NCBI GenBank assembly: GCA_017433415.1
Contig: JAFRHI010000024.1
Coordinates: 1 to 54,781 of the forward strand
From: Bacilli bacterium
Lineage (GTDB): Bacteria; Bacillota_I; Bacilli_A; RF39; UBA660
Direction of reading: 5' to 3'
DNA: 54,781 bases
Each line of letters opens with the position of its first letter. Position 1 is the first letter of the stretch. Below are positions 24,946 to 32,568 of this stretch, one piece after another. Both the position numbers and the translations under genes were made by a program. Under the pieces are notes generated by a model, which was given only the letters and a program-made list of their open reading frames with translations, had not been told where the DNA came from and did not search any database.

Positions 24946-25950
24946 ATGATTAAAGTAGCAATTAATGGATTCGGAAGAATTGGAAGATTATGCTTTAGGC
25001 TAATGGAAGAAAATCCAGAATTTGAAGTAGTAGCAGTTAATGATTTAACTGATGCAGAACAACTTGCTTATTTGTTAAAATATGATACTAATCACAGAAA
25101 TTATCGTATTGATGAAATTCATGCCGATGGTGAATATATTGTGGTTGGTGAAAGAAAGGTAAGAGTTTATGCTGAAAAAGAACCAGCACAATTACCATGG
25201 AAAGATTTAGATATTGATGTAGTATTTGAATGTACAGGTTTATTTACATCTGATGAAAAAGCCATGGCTCATATAGATGCTGGAGCAAAACATGTTATTA
25301 TTTCTGCACCAGCTAAAGGAGACCTTAAAACAGTAGTTTATAATGTTAACCATGAAATTTTAAATGGTGATGAAAAAATAATTAGTGCTGCATCATGTAC
25401 AACTAACTGCCTAGCGCCAGTTGTAGATGTCTTGGACAAAGAATTTGGAATTGTTAAGGGCTATATGACAACAGTTCATGCTTATACTAATGATCAAGCA
25501 TCACTTGATATTGCTCATAAAAAAGGACATTTAGCACGTCGTGGTAGAGCTTGTGCTGCCAATATTGTACCAGCATCAACCGGAGCTGCTTCTGCTATTG
25601 GTCTTGTTTGCCCTAAACTAGAAGGAAAACTAGATGGAACAGCTATGCGTGTACCAGTGCCAACTGGATCAGTAGTTGATCTAACATTAGAGTTAGGAAA
25701 AAATACTACTGTAGAAGAAATTAATAACGTATTAAAAGCACATACAAATGAAACACTAGAATTTACAATGGATCCAATTGTATCAAGTGATGTGATTGGT
25801 AGACGTTGTGGTTCGCTAGTTGATGGATTATCTACAAATGTTTTAGAAGTAGATGGTAAACAATTAGTAAAAGTAGTATCTTGGTATGATAATGAAATGG
25901 GTTATACTGCCCAAATGGTAAGAACTGCTAAACATTTAATGACTAAATAA
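24946..25950 (+). CDS. gapA: Glyceraldehyde-3-phosphate dehydrogenase
   Basis: Glycolytic GAPDH, 334 residues. N-terminal NAD-binding GFGRIGRL at 8-15, catalytic Cys151 in SCTTNC, His in TTVHAYT near 178, and the C-terminal WYDNEMGY. It has its own strong promoter and terminator. pgk follows 344 bp downstream, separated by a small gene on the other strand. tpiA lies a little further on. Confidence 0.97.
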   Translation: MIKVAINGFGRIGRLCFRLMEENPEFEVVAVNDLTDAEQLAYLLKYDTNHRNYRIDEIHADGEYIVVGERKVRVYAEKEPAQLPWKDLDIDVVFECTGLFTSDEKAMAHIDAGAKHVIISAPAKGDLKTVVYNVNHEILNGDEKIISAASCTTNCLAPVVDVLDKEFGIVKGYMTTVHAYTNDQASLDIAHKKGHLARRGRACAANIVPASTGAASAIGLVCPKLEGKLDGTAMRVPVPTGSVVDLTLELGKNTTVEEINNVLKAHTNETLEFTMDPIVSSDVIGRRCGSLVDGLSTNVLEVDGKQLVKVVSWYDNEMGYTAQMVRTAKHLMTK

Positions 25951-25956
25951 AAAATA

Positions 25957-25985
25957 AAAACAATGCTAAGCATTGTTTTTTTTAT
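25957..25985. terminator. Terminator of gapA, shared with the small reverse gene
   Basis: AAAACAATGC-TAA-GCATTGTTTT, a 10-bp stem with triloop followed by a T-run. On the reverse strand it follows the stop codon of the 37-codon gene within about 10 bp and can end that transcript too. Confidence 0.9.
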
Positions 25986-25988
25986 TGA

Positions 25989-26102
25989 TTAAAATCCAAA
26001 AAATTGAAAAGATTCAATAATTTTTGATAAAACTCTAACTCCGTCTTGACCTCCAGCTAATTTACATATATCACTTACAAAACTTAAAATGCCAGAAAAC
26101 AT
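25989..26102 (-). CDS. 37-residue amphipathic peptide gene (PSM-beta-like?)
   Basis: A small gene in an otherwise empty 344-bp gap. It has all signals of expression: extended -10 TGTTATAAT (26128-26136), AAAGGAG 7 nt before the ATG, 37 codons and a terminator right after the stop. The peptide starts MFSGILSF, has GGQDG in the middle and ends FQFFGF. Hydrophobic residues recur at helical spacing, so an amphipathic membrane-active peptide is likely. From memory, the order GI/GL..., D, A, DG, II/IV and the terminal FGF resembles staphylococcal beta-type phenol-soluble modulins. This is inference, not an alignment. A type I toxin or a leaderless bacteriocin are alternatives. Confidence 0.7.
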   Translation of the reverse strand: MFSGILSFVSDICKLAGGQDGVRVLSKIIESFQFFGF

Positions 26103-26127
26103 CTAACCACTCCTTTCGCATATGAAT

Positions 26128-26136
26128 ATTATAACA
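26128..26136 (-). promoter_or_regulatory. Promoter of the 37-residue peptide gene
   Basis: On the reverse strand TGTTATAAT, an extended -10 about 25 bp before the ATG. The -35 region is poor. Confidence 0.6.
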
Positions 26137-26223
26137 TGATAATTTAAAATGAACTTAAATCGTAATCCAAAATAAAATTCAATTTACACTTATTTAACAA
26201 ATGATTTAAAACAATTTAATTAT

Positions 26224-26249
26224 AAAGCTAGTGAAGAAAGCTTTTTTTT
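26224..26249 (+). terminator. Orphan forward terminator before pgk
   Basis: AAAGCT / AGCTTT stem with a 9-nt loop followed by eight T's. No forward gene precedes it after the gapA terminator, so it would end a transcript started within 25986-26220, antisense to the small peptide gene, or read-through from gapA. Its T-run also occupies the -35 position of the pgk promoter. The rest of 26140-26223 shows nothing I can assign. Confidence 0.55.
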
Positions 26250-26261
26250 AGTAAGAAAGAA

Positions 26262-26270
26262 TGATATAAT
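26262..26270 (+). promoter_or_regulatory. pgk extended -10 promoter
   Basis: TGATATAAT, 24 bp before the pgk ATG, with AGGAGAG as Shine-Dalgarno. Confidence 0.65.
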
Positions 26271-26294
26271 TTTAATTGTTAGGAGAGTAATTTA

Positions 26295-27467
26295 ATGAAT
26301 ACAATTAAAGATATAAATATTGAAAATAAAAAAGTAATCATCCGTTGTGATTTCAATGTTCCAATAAAAGATGGAAAAATAATAGATGATACAAGGATAA
26401 GTGCTGCTCTAGAAACAATAAAATATTGTTTAGATAAAAACTGCAAGATTATTCTATTATCACATTTAGGAAGAGTAAAAGAAGCAAGTGATTTAGAAAA
26501 AAACGATCTAAAACCAGTTGCTAAAAGATTATCAGAACTACTTAATAAAGAAGTTTTATTCTGTGATAAAACAAGAGGTAAAGAGCTAGAAGAAATGGTA
26601 AATAATTTAAATGAAAAAGACATATTATTAATTCAGAATACGAGATATGAAGATTTAGATGGTAAAAAAGAAAGTTCAAATGATGAAGAATTAGGCACTT
26701 ATTGGGCATCACTTGGAGAAGTATTTATAAATGATGCTTTTGGTACTGCTCATAGAGCTCATGCTTCTAATGTTGGAATAGCTAGCCACTTGCCTTCAGC
26801 AATAGGCTTCTTAATTGAAAAAGAATTAACTGCCTTACATACTTTAGATAATCCAGATCATCCATTTGTTGTTATTTTAGGTGGAGCTAAAGTAGCTGAT
26901 AAAATAGGGGTAATAGAAAATCTGGTTACTAAAGCCGATAAGATACTTATTGGTGGAGGAATGGCCTTTACTTTCTTAAAAGCCCAAGGATATGAAATAG
27001 GAAAATCACTTCTAGATGAAGAAAATATAGATTTCTGTAAAAAGATATTAAAAGAATATCCTGAAAAAATAGTTTTACCAGTTGATTTTGCAGTTACAAA
27101 TGAATACACAAATGATGAAGAGTATCGTACTAAAGATATTGATAGTTTTTCTAAAGAAGAAATGGGACTTGATTTAGGACCAAAAACAATCAAATTATTT
27201 AGTGAAGAATTATTAAAAGCAAAACAAGTTATTTGGAATGGTCCATTGGGAGTATATGAATTTGAAAAATATAAATATGCAACTGATGAAATACTAAAAT
27301 ATTTAGTAGAAAATAATATTAAAACCATCTTAGGTGGAGGAGATAGTGTAGCAGCTGCTGAAAAAGCTGGCGTTAAGGATAAAGTTTATCACGCATCAAC
27401 TGGTGGTGGCGCAACACTAGAATATTTAGAAGGTAAAAAATTACCTGGTGTAGAAGCAATTAAATAG
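26295..27467 (+). CDS. pgk: Phosphoglycerate kinase
   Basis: Makes ATP from 1,3-bisphosphoglycerate. 390 residues. RCDFNVP near 19-25, LSHLGR near 55-60, the GGAKVADKIGV hinge region and the C-terminal GGGDSVAAAE and STGGGATLE (nucleotide and substrate binding) are intact. It begins a run pgk - GNAT - glycosyltransferase - tpiA with short gaps, so it probably heads an operon linking lower glycolysis to lipid glycosylation. Confidence 0.97.
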   Translation: MNTIKDINIENKKVIIRCDFNVPIKDGKIIDDTRISAALETIKYCLDKNCKIILLSHLGRVKEASDLEKNDLKPVAKRLSELLNKEVLFCDKTRGKELEEMVNNLNEKDILLIQNTRYEDLDGKKESSNDEELGTYWASLGEVFINDAFGTAHRAHASNVGIASHLPSAIGFLIEKELTALHTLDNPDHPFVVILGGAKVADKIGVIENLVTKADKILIGGGMAFTFLKAQGYEIGKSLLDEENIDFCKKILKEYPEKIVLPVDFAVTNEYTNDEEYRTKDIDSFSKEEMGLDLGPKTIKLFSEELLKAKQVIWNGPLGVYEFEKYKYATDEILKYLVENNIKTILGGGDSVAAAEKAGVKDKVYHASTGGGATLEYLEGKKLPGVEAIK

Positions 27468-27479
27468 AAGGTGAAAAAA

Positions 27480-27983
27480 ATGGCCCAAAAAGAAGAAATA
27501 ATAGAGATTAATCCATATAATAGTGAACATATCAAAAAAATAGAACAACTAGAGTCAGAAGATTCATCACTAGATTTATCTTCAAAATTGAAAAACATAG
27601 TTGCTACAATGTCAGAAGACAAATATATAAAAACAATAAAGAAAACTAATTCAATTGATAAGTTATTTATCTTAGAAGAAAACAAACAAATAAAGGGCCT
27701 ATTTTCTATATCTGGAGAAAAAGATATACGAAGTTGTTTAATAACAATGCATTATACTAATCATTGTCAGCCAAAAAAAATACTTTCTATTGGTGCTGAA
27801 TATGCCTTAAAATTTCTTGAAATGCAAGAAGTATTTGTTAAAGTAATGAATACTGATAATTCAACTAGAAAATATTTAGAAGAAATGGGTTATGAGTATC
27901 TAGATGAAGAAGCTGGGGAAATAACATATTTAAGAGACTATAGTATACTTGGTTTAGATGGAAGAATAAAAGCTTTTATTTAG
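27480..27983 (+). CDS. GNAT-like N-acetyltransferase
   Basis: A 167-residue protein. The C-terminal half has the late GNAT pattern: VFVKVMNTDNSTRKYLEEMGY at about 122-142 followed by EEAGEITYLRDY. The central acetyl-CoA loop is poorly conserved, so activity is uncertain. The ATG at 27480 is preferred over the GTG at 27471 because AAGGTG then sits at proper spacing. It lies 12 bp after pgk and 20 bp before the glycosyltransferase. No substrate can be inferred. Confidence 0.65.
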   Translation: MAQKEEIIEINPYNSEHIKKIEQLESEDSSLDLSSKLKNIVATMSEDKYIKTIKKTNSIDKLFILEENKQIKGLFSISGEKDIRSCLITMHYTNHCQPKKILSIGAEYALKFLEMQEVFVKVMNTDNSTRKYLEEMGYEYLDEEAGEITYLRDYSILGLDGRIKAFI

Positions 27984-28003
27984 ACAATAAAGAGGGTGAA
28001 AAA

Positions 28004-29239
28004 ATGCGAATTGGTATTTTTACTGAAACATATACTCCATATATTAGTGGCTTGGTAACTAGTGAAGTAATGTTAAAAAATGCCTTAGAAAAAAAGGGTC
28101 ATGAAGTTTATGTTGTCACTGCCAATCTTGAAGGATTTAAATATGAATATGATGAAAAAGAAAGAGTTTTAAAAATACCAGGCATTCCAACTGGTATCTA
28201 TGATTCAAGATTAACAAGTATTTATCCCATTCAAGCAATTAATAAAATTAAAAGTTGGAAACTAGATGTAATTCATTCCCAAACAGAATTTGCTATAGGA
28301 ACATTTGCAAGAATATTGGCAAGGCAATATAATATTCCTCTAGTCCATACATACCATACTATGTATGAAGAATATATTTACTATATAACAAAAGGATATT
28401 TTGAAAAATCAAGTAAAAAATTAGTTGAATATTTTACTAAATTTTATTGTGATACAACGGCTACAGAACTTATTGTACCTACTAATAAGACATATAAACT
28501 ATTTAAGGAAAAATATAAATTTGATAAAAATATTCATATAATTCCAACGGGAATAGAAGTAGAAAGATTTTATCGAGAAAACATCGATTTAAAAAAAGTA
28601 AATGCTACAAGAAAAAGATTAGGTCTTTCTAAAAAGGATTTTATTATTATCTTTGTAGGTCGCCTTGCTGAAGAAAAAAATATTGAATTTTTAATTAAAG
28701 CCGAGAAAAAATTACAAGAAATTCATGATAATATTAAATTGCTTATAGTAGGTGATGGACCAGATAGAGATAAATATGAAGAATTATCTAAAAAACTAAA
28801 TATTTCTGATAATGTTATTTTTACAGGTAAAGCAATCTGGGAAGAAATGCCATACTATTATCACCTTTCACAAGTATTTGCTACTGCTTCAAAAAGCGAA
28901 ACGCAAGGTTTAACAGTAATTGAAGCTATGGCTTCAAATATAATGCCATTATGTATTAAGGATGAGGCCTTTGAAAGTATGGTAACAGATGAATTAAATG
29001 GTCTTTTCTTCACAAATGAAAAGGAATATGAAAAGCAAATACTCAGAGTATATGATAATAGTTCAGAACTAGCGTGGATTTCTAAACAGGCACGAATTCA
29101 AGCAGAGCATTATGGATCAAACAATTATGCTGAAAGAGTATTAGAGGTCTATGATAGAGCAATAAAAGAAAAACAAATTGAAAATAGATTTGGCATCTTT
29201 TCTAAAATAATAAAAAAAATAAGGGAGATAATAAAATGA
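28004..29239 (+). CDS. GT4 glycosyltransferase, probable diacylglycerol glucosyltransferase
   Basis: A 411-residue GT-B enzyme. The N-terminus MRIGIFTETYTPYISG is typical of the Acholeplasma/streptococcal monoglucosyl-diacylglycerol synthases. VGRLAEEKN and the SETQGLTVIEAMAS (EX7E) nucleotide-sugar site follow. It probably attaches glucose from UDP-glucose to diacylglycerol at the membrane, giving the glycolipid anchor or a bulk membrane lipid. The C-terminal tail is basic (KKIREIIK), fitting membrane-surface binding. It overlaps tpiA by 4 bp (ATGA). Confidence 0.82.
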   Translation: MRIGIFTETYTPYISGLVTSEVMLKNALEKKGHEVYVVTANLEGFKYEYDEKERVLKIPGIPTGIYDSRLTSIYPIQAINKIKSWKLDVIHSQTEFAIGTFARILARQYNIPLVHTYHTMYEEYIYYITKGYFEKSSKKLVEYFTKFYCDTTATELIVPTNKTYKLFKEKYKFDKNIHIIPTGIEVERFYRENIDLKKVNATRKRLGLSKKDFIIIFVGRLAEEKNIEFLIKAEKKLQEIHDNIKLLIVGDGPDRDKYEELSKKLNISDNVIFTGKAIWEEMPYYYHLSQVFATASKSETQGLTVIEAMASNIMPLCIKDEAFESMVTDELNGLFFTNEKEYEKQILRVYDNSSELAWISKQARIQAEHYGSNNYAERVLEVYDRAIKEKQIENRFGIFSKIIKKIREIIK

Positions 29240-29946
29240 TGATAGTATTAAATCATAAAAGTAATTTAACAAAAGAAGAATTCATTAGCTACTATGACAA
29301 ATTAACAAAATTAGATATTTCTAATGAGGAGGTAATATTATGTCCTTCTTTTCCGCATTTTGCCTTAGTAACTCCATCAAATATTATTTTAGGTGCTCAA
29401 AATGTAAGCAAAAATTGTAGTGGTGCCCATACTGGTGAAGTGTCAGCAACACAACTAAAATCATATAATGTTGAATATGCAATTGTAGGGCATAGTGAAC
29501 GAAGAACAGCAGAAAAAGAAACAGGAGAAGAAGTAAGTGCTAAAGTAAAAAACTTACTAAGTGAAGATATAACACCTATAATTTGTATTGGTGAAACAAA
29601 AGAAGAAAAAGAAAATCCTGAAGTACTAGATAGCTTATATTCTGAATTGTTAGAATCCACAAAAAACTTTAATCAGGAAGATTATGAAAAAATAGTTATA
29701 GCATATGAACCGATTTGGTCTATTGGTACAGGAGTTCTCCCAAGTAATGAGGAAATAAAAGAAAAAGTAAAATTCTTAAAAGATAAATTTCCAAAAAGTA
29801 GAATTATCTATGGTGGTAGTGTTAATGATGCAAACATTGAAGAATTGAAAAAAAATGATTCCTTAGATGGGTTCTTAATTGGAGGAATGAGCCTAGATAT
29901 TAATAAACTAGATGCATTGCTAAAAATAATAAAAAAGGACAGTTGA
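29236..29946 (+). CDS. tpiA: Triosephosphate isomerase
   Basis: Interconverts dihydroxyacetone phosphate and glyceraldehyde-3-phosphate. 236 residues, slightly short. Active-site landmarks: LNHKSN near 5-10 (the usual NWKMN, lysine kept), GHSERR (catalytic His), AYEPIWSIGTG (catalytic Glu and loop 6) and YGGSVN (phosphate site). The start overlaps the glycosyltransferase stop. The stop TGA lies inside the terminator at 29931-29976. Confidence 0.96.
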   Translation: MMIVLNHKSNLTKEEFISYYDKLTKLDISNEEVILCPSFPHFALVTPSNIILGAQNVSKNCSGAHTGEVSATQLKSYNVEYAIVGHSERRTAEKETGEEVSAKVKNLLSEDITPIICIGETKEEKENPEVLDSLYSELLESTKNFNQEDYEKIVIAYEPIWSIGTGVLPSNEEIKEKVKFLKDKFPKSRIIYGGSVNDANIEELKKNDSLDGFLIGGMSLDINKLDALLKIIKKDS

Positions 29947-29976
29947 CATATTCGACAAAAGTAGTCCTTTTTTTTT
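29931..29976 (+). terminator. Terminator of the pgk-tpiA operon
   Basis: AAAAAGGAC pairs with GTCCTTTTT across a loop of about 23 nt and is followed by a T-run. The loop carries the tpiA TGA and the TTCGACA motif described next. Confidence 0.7.
29951..29957 (-). promoter_or_regulatory. Spo0A-box-like site upstream of spo0A
   Basis: TTCGACA (reverse complement TGTCGAA), flanked so that the reverse strand reads TTTTGTCGAAT, close to the full 0A box of Bacillus. It is about 20 bp upstream of the -35 of the spo0A promoter. Autoregulation is inference. Confidence 0.45.
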
Positions 29977-29977
29977 C

Positions 29978-30006
29978 TTTAATTTTATATTTATCTATTA
30001 TATAAT
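29978..30006 (+). promoter_or_regulatory. spo0A promoter
   Basis: TTTAAT (29978-29983), 17-nt spacer, TATAAT (30001-30006), 32 bp before the ATG. Confidence 0.6.
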
Positions 30007-30038
30007 AATAATGCGTGGTAATAATGAGAGGAGAAACA

Positions 30039-30812
30039 ATGGAAAAAACAAGACTTTTAATCATCGATGATAACGAAAATTTAGTAGAAATGATTAAAGA
30101 ATATTTTGAAGAAGTATCCAATATTGAAGTAACATTTAGTGCCAAAGATGGTAGTGAAGGAATCAATTTAATTGATACCAAAAAAAATAACTTTGATCTA
30201 ATCTTATTAGATCTCATAATGCCAAACAAAGATGGAATAGCAGTTCTTGAACATCTAGAAAAGAACAATATTGATAAGAAAGTAATAGTTTTAACATCAT
30301 ATAATACACAAGATATAATTAGAAAAGTATCAGAATTAGGAGCTAGCTATTTAATGTTAAAACCATTCGAATTATCTGACTTAGAAGAAAAAATTAAACA
30401 AGTAGCAAAAATATCTACTAGAGGTGAGTCATTAGACTTATACCATAATAACTTACAAATATCTATTACAAGGACCTTACACGAATTAGGTGTCCCATCA
30501 CATATCAAAGGATATCAATATATTCGAGAAGGAATAACTCTTGTCTATAAAAAACCAGAAATGATTGGTGGTATTACTAAAGAATTATATCCAGAAATTG
30601 CCAAAAAGTTTTCTTCAACTGGTTCGCGTGTTGAAAGAGCGATTAGACATGCTATTGAAGTTAGCTGGAATAGAGGTAATTGGGATTTAATGGAAGAAAT
30701 ATTTGGTCATAGTGTTGATATAGATAAAGCTAAACCCACCAACTCTGAATTTATTGTAACAATAGCCGACAAACTTCGACTAGAATTTAATAAGCCATTA
30801 GTTGCTAACTAA
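30039..30812 (+). CDS. spo0A: Response regulator Spo0A
   Basis: A 257-residue two-domain regulator. The receiver domain (1-120) has the acidic pocket D10/D11, the phosphoacceptor Asp58 in LLLDLIMP, Thr in VLTSY and Lys in LKPF. The C-terminal Spo0A domain (about 140-250) includes [19 protein letters not shown] and the recognition helix [18 protein letters not shown], diagnostic for Spo0A. GAGAGGAGA fixes the ATG. No kinase, spo0F/spo0B or sporulation gene is visible in the window. In small non-sporulating lineages Spo0A may control other stationary-phase traits. Identification is firm; its regulon is unknown. Confidence 0.94.
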   Translation: MEKTRLLIIDDNENLVEMIKEYFEEVSNIEVTFSAKDGSEGINLIDTKKNNFDLILLDLIMPNKDGIAVLEHLEKNNIDKKVIVLTSYNTQDIIRKVSELGASYLMLKPFELSDLEEKIKQVAKISTRGESLDLYHNNLQISITRTLHELGVPSHIKGYQYIREGITLVYKKPEMIGGITKELYPEIAKKFSSTGSRVERAIRHAIEVSWNRGNWDLMEEIFGHSVDIDKAKPTNSEFIVTIADKLRLEFNKPLVAN

Positions 30813-30823
30813 TGGCTTTTTCT
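30792..30823 (+). terminator. spo0A terminator
   Basis: AAGCCATTAGTT-GCT-AACTAATGGCTT, a perfect 12-bp stem with triloop and T-run. The spo0A TAA (30810-30812) lies in the 3' arm. Confidence 0.9.
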
Positions 30824-30851
30824 TGACAAAAAAAAGAAAAAAAATTATACT
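30823..30851 (+). promoter_or_regulatory. Promoter of the ATPase gene at 30885
   Basis: TTGACA (30823-30828), 17-nt A-rich spacer, TATACT (30846-30851). It begins directly at the end of the spo0A terminator. AGGAGG follows before the ATG. Confidence 0.85.
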
Positions 30852-30884
30852 TAATTTATAAAATATGCTAGGAGGAAACAGTAA

Positions 30885-32162
30885 ATGGAACGAAAAATAG
30901 AAGAATTTTATTTAAAATGGAAAAAAGATGTTATAAGAAAACCACTAATGATCTATGGACCTAAACAAATAGGAAAGACATTTTCTGTACTCAAATTTGG
31001 AAGAAAAGAATACAAAAACCTAGTTTATTTTAATACTGAGAATAATAAAACGCTATTAGACCTATTTCAAAAAGAAAGATCTACAGAAAAAATCATTCTA
31101 CATTTATCGTTACTTTCTGGTGAAACTATTTTAAAAGATGATACATTGATAATTATGGATAATGTCTCTGATAATAATATAGTTAAAGGTCTTAAACTAT
31201 TTGGTAGTGAACATAGTAAATATCATATTATTGCTATTATATCTGGAAAGGATAAATTATCAGAGTTTAAAGGAGAAGAATTACAATTTAAAGCCATGAA
31301 TGAGATGGATTTTGAAGAGTTTTTATGGGCAAAAGATGAAAGAAGTTTATCAGAACTAATTAAAGAATCTTTCAATAAGAAAAAAACCTGTCCCTTTCAT
31401 AAAGTAGCGCTAGATTTATTTCAAGAATATTTAGAAACAGGTGGATTACCAGAAGTTATAGCCGCAAAACTATCAGGTAAATCACGTCAAGAACTTGATG
31501 CCATAAAGCAAAAAATTATAGCTATCTATAAAAAAGAACTTGCTCTAAATTCTAATTTAATTGATATACCGAGGGGATTAGAAGTAATTGATTCTATACC
31601 AGAACAATTGAAAAAAGAAAATAAAAAATTCCAATATGGGTTAATTGGAGTAGGAAGAAGAGCCAAAGAATATGAAAGTACAATAAACTATATAGTTAAT
31701 AATCAATTGGCTTATAGAAGCAATAAAATAAAAACAGTTAAATCTCCGCTAAGCAGTTGTAAAGAAAAAGATAGTTTTAAACTATATTTACCAGATGATG
31801 GACTACTATACACAATGCTTCATTTAAACAAGAAACAATTTTTAGCTGATGAAAACATAAAAGAAACAGTTTATGAAAATCATATTGCTAAAACGCTTGC
31901 TGAAAGTGGTTATTCACTATATTACTATCAATCCGAAGGAAAAGCAGAAGTTAATTTTGTAATTCAAAATAGAATGGGTCAAATAATTCCTATTGAGCTT
32001 ACAACAAAAACAAATTCAAAGGCTAAATCATTAGCAGTTTTAATGAAAAAGTTTACAGTTAGTCAAGCATATAGAATTACTGAAAACAATTTTTCTACAA
32101 AAAAAGATATTCGTTATATCCCAATTTATGCTATATTTTGTTTAAATAATACAAAAATATAA
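30885..32162 (+). CDS. AAA ATPase with DUF4143-type C-terminal domain
   Basis: A 425-residue protein of the widespread AAA_14/DUF4143 ATPase family. P-loop GPKQIGKTF near 25-33, a Walker-B-like LIIMDN near 85-90 (the usual DE is DN), and a C-terminal nuclease-like domain. There the family pattern of Asp ... Glu-x-Lys reads AEVNFVI ... PIELT, so the putative catalytic Asp and Lys are replaced. The protein may have lost nuclease or ATPase function. The cellular role of the family is not established. It ends in a terminator shared with the convergent Xre gene. Confidence 0.8.
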   Translation: MERKIEEFYLKWKKDVIRKPLMIYGPKQIGKTFSVLKFGRKEYKNLVYFNTENNKTLLDLFQKERSTEKIILHLSLLSGETILKDDTLIIMDNVSDNNIVKGLKLFGSEHSKYHIIAIISGKDKLSEFKGEELQFKAMNEMDFEEFLWAKDERSLSELIKESFNKKKTCPFHKVALDLFQEYLETGGLPEVIAAKLSGKSRQELDAIKQKIIAIYKKELALNSNLIDIPRGLEVIDSIPEQLKKENKKFQYGLIGVGRRAKEYESTINYIVNNQLAYRSNKIKTVKSPLSSCKEKDSFKLYLPDDGLLYTMLHLNKKQFLADENIKETVYENHIAKTLAESGYSLYYYQSEGKAEVNFVIQNRMGQIIPIELTTKTNSKAKSLAVLMKKFTVSQAYRITENNFSTKKDIRYIPIYAIFCLNNTKI

Positions 32163-32163
32163 A

Positions 32164-32189
32164 AAAACAGATGAATAATCATCTGTTTT
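32164..32189. terminator. Bidirectional terminator
   Basis: AAAACAGATGA-ATAA-TCATCTGTTTT, a perfect 11-bp stem. The stop codon of the reverse Xre gene (32188-32190) is at its edge. Confidence 0.88.
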
Positions 32190-32436
32190 ATTTTGAGAAC
32201 TCATCGATATCTATATCAAATAAATTGCCTGGTGGTATATCCAAAGCTACAGATATTTTCCACAAAGTATCAACAGAGAAAGATTTTCTACCTTTCTTGG
32301 ATTCATTGCGCCTTATGAATTCGTGAGATACTCCGACTCTTTCAGCAAGTTCTGCTTGAGATATACCGGCCATATTTCTGTATTTTTTAATATTTTTTGC
32401 AATTTGCTCATAAATATTAATTTCATACTTATTCAT
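32188..32436 (-). CDS. Xre-family helix-turn-helix regulator
   Basis: An 82-residue single-domain Cro/C1-type repressor-like protein: NIKKYRNMAGISQAELAERV and SHEFIRRNES form helices 1-3, followed by FSVDTLWKISVALDIPPG. GGGAGG precedes the ATG at 32436. It is divergent from dinB and convergent with the ATPase gene. Small stand-alone Xre proteins often control an adjacent gene, and dinB, whose promoter lies just across the gap, is a possible target. This is inference. Confidence 0.88.
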   Translation of the reverse strand: MNKYEINIYEQIAKNIKKYRNMAGISQAELAERVGVSHEFIRRNESKKGRKSFSVDTLWKISVALDIPPGNLFDIDIDEFSK

Positions 32437-32523
32437 AAATAACCTCCCAAATATAGTTCTCAATAATATTATGAATGAAAACAACGAAAAGATATGTAAA
32501 TCAGCAATTTACAAAGAATAGTT

Positions 32524-32552
32524 TTGCAAAAATCGAAAAAATGTTCTATAAT
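32524..32552 (+). promoter_or_regulatory. dinB promoter
   Basis: TTGCAA (32524-32529), 17-nt spacer, TATAAT (32547-32552), 16 bp before the ATG. No clear LexA box was found. Confidence 0.7.
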
Positions 32553-32568
32553 GAAAAAGGGTGATTAT

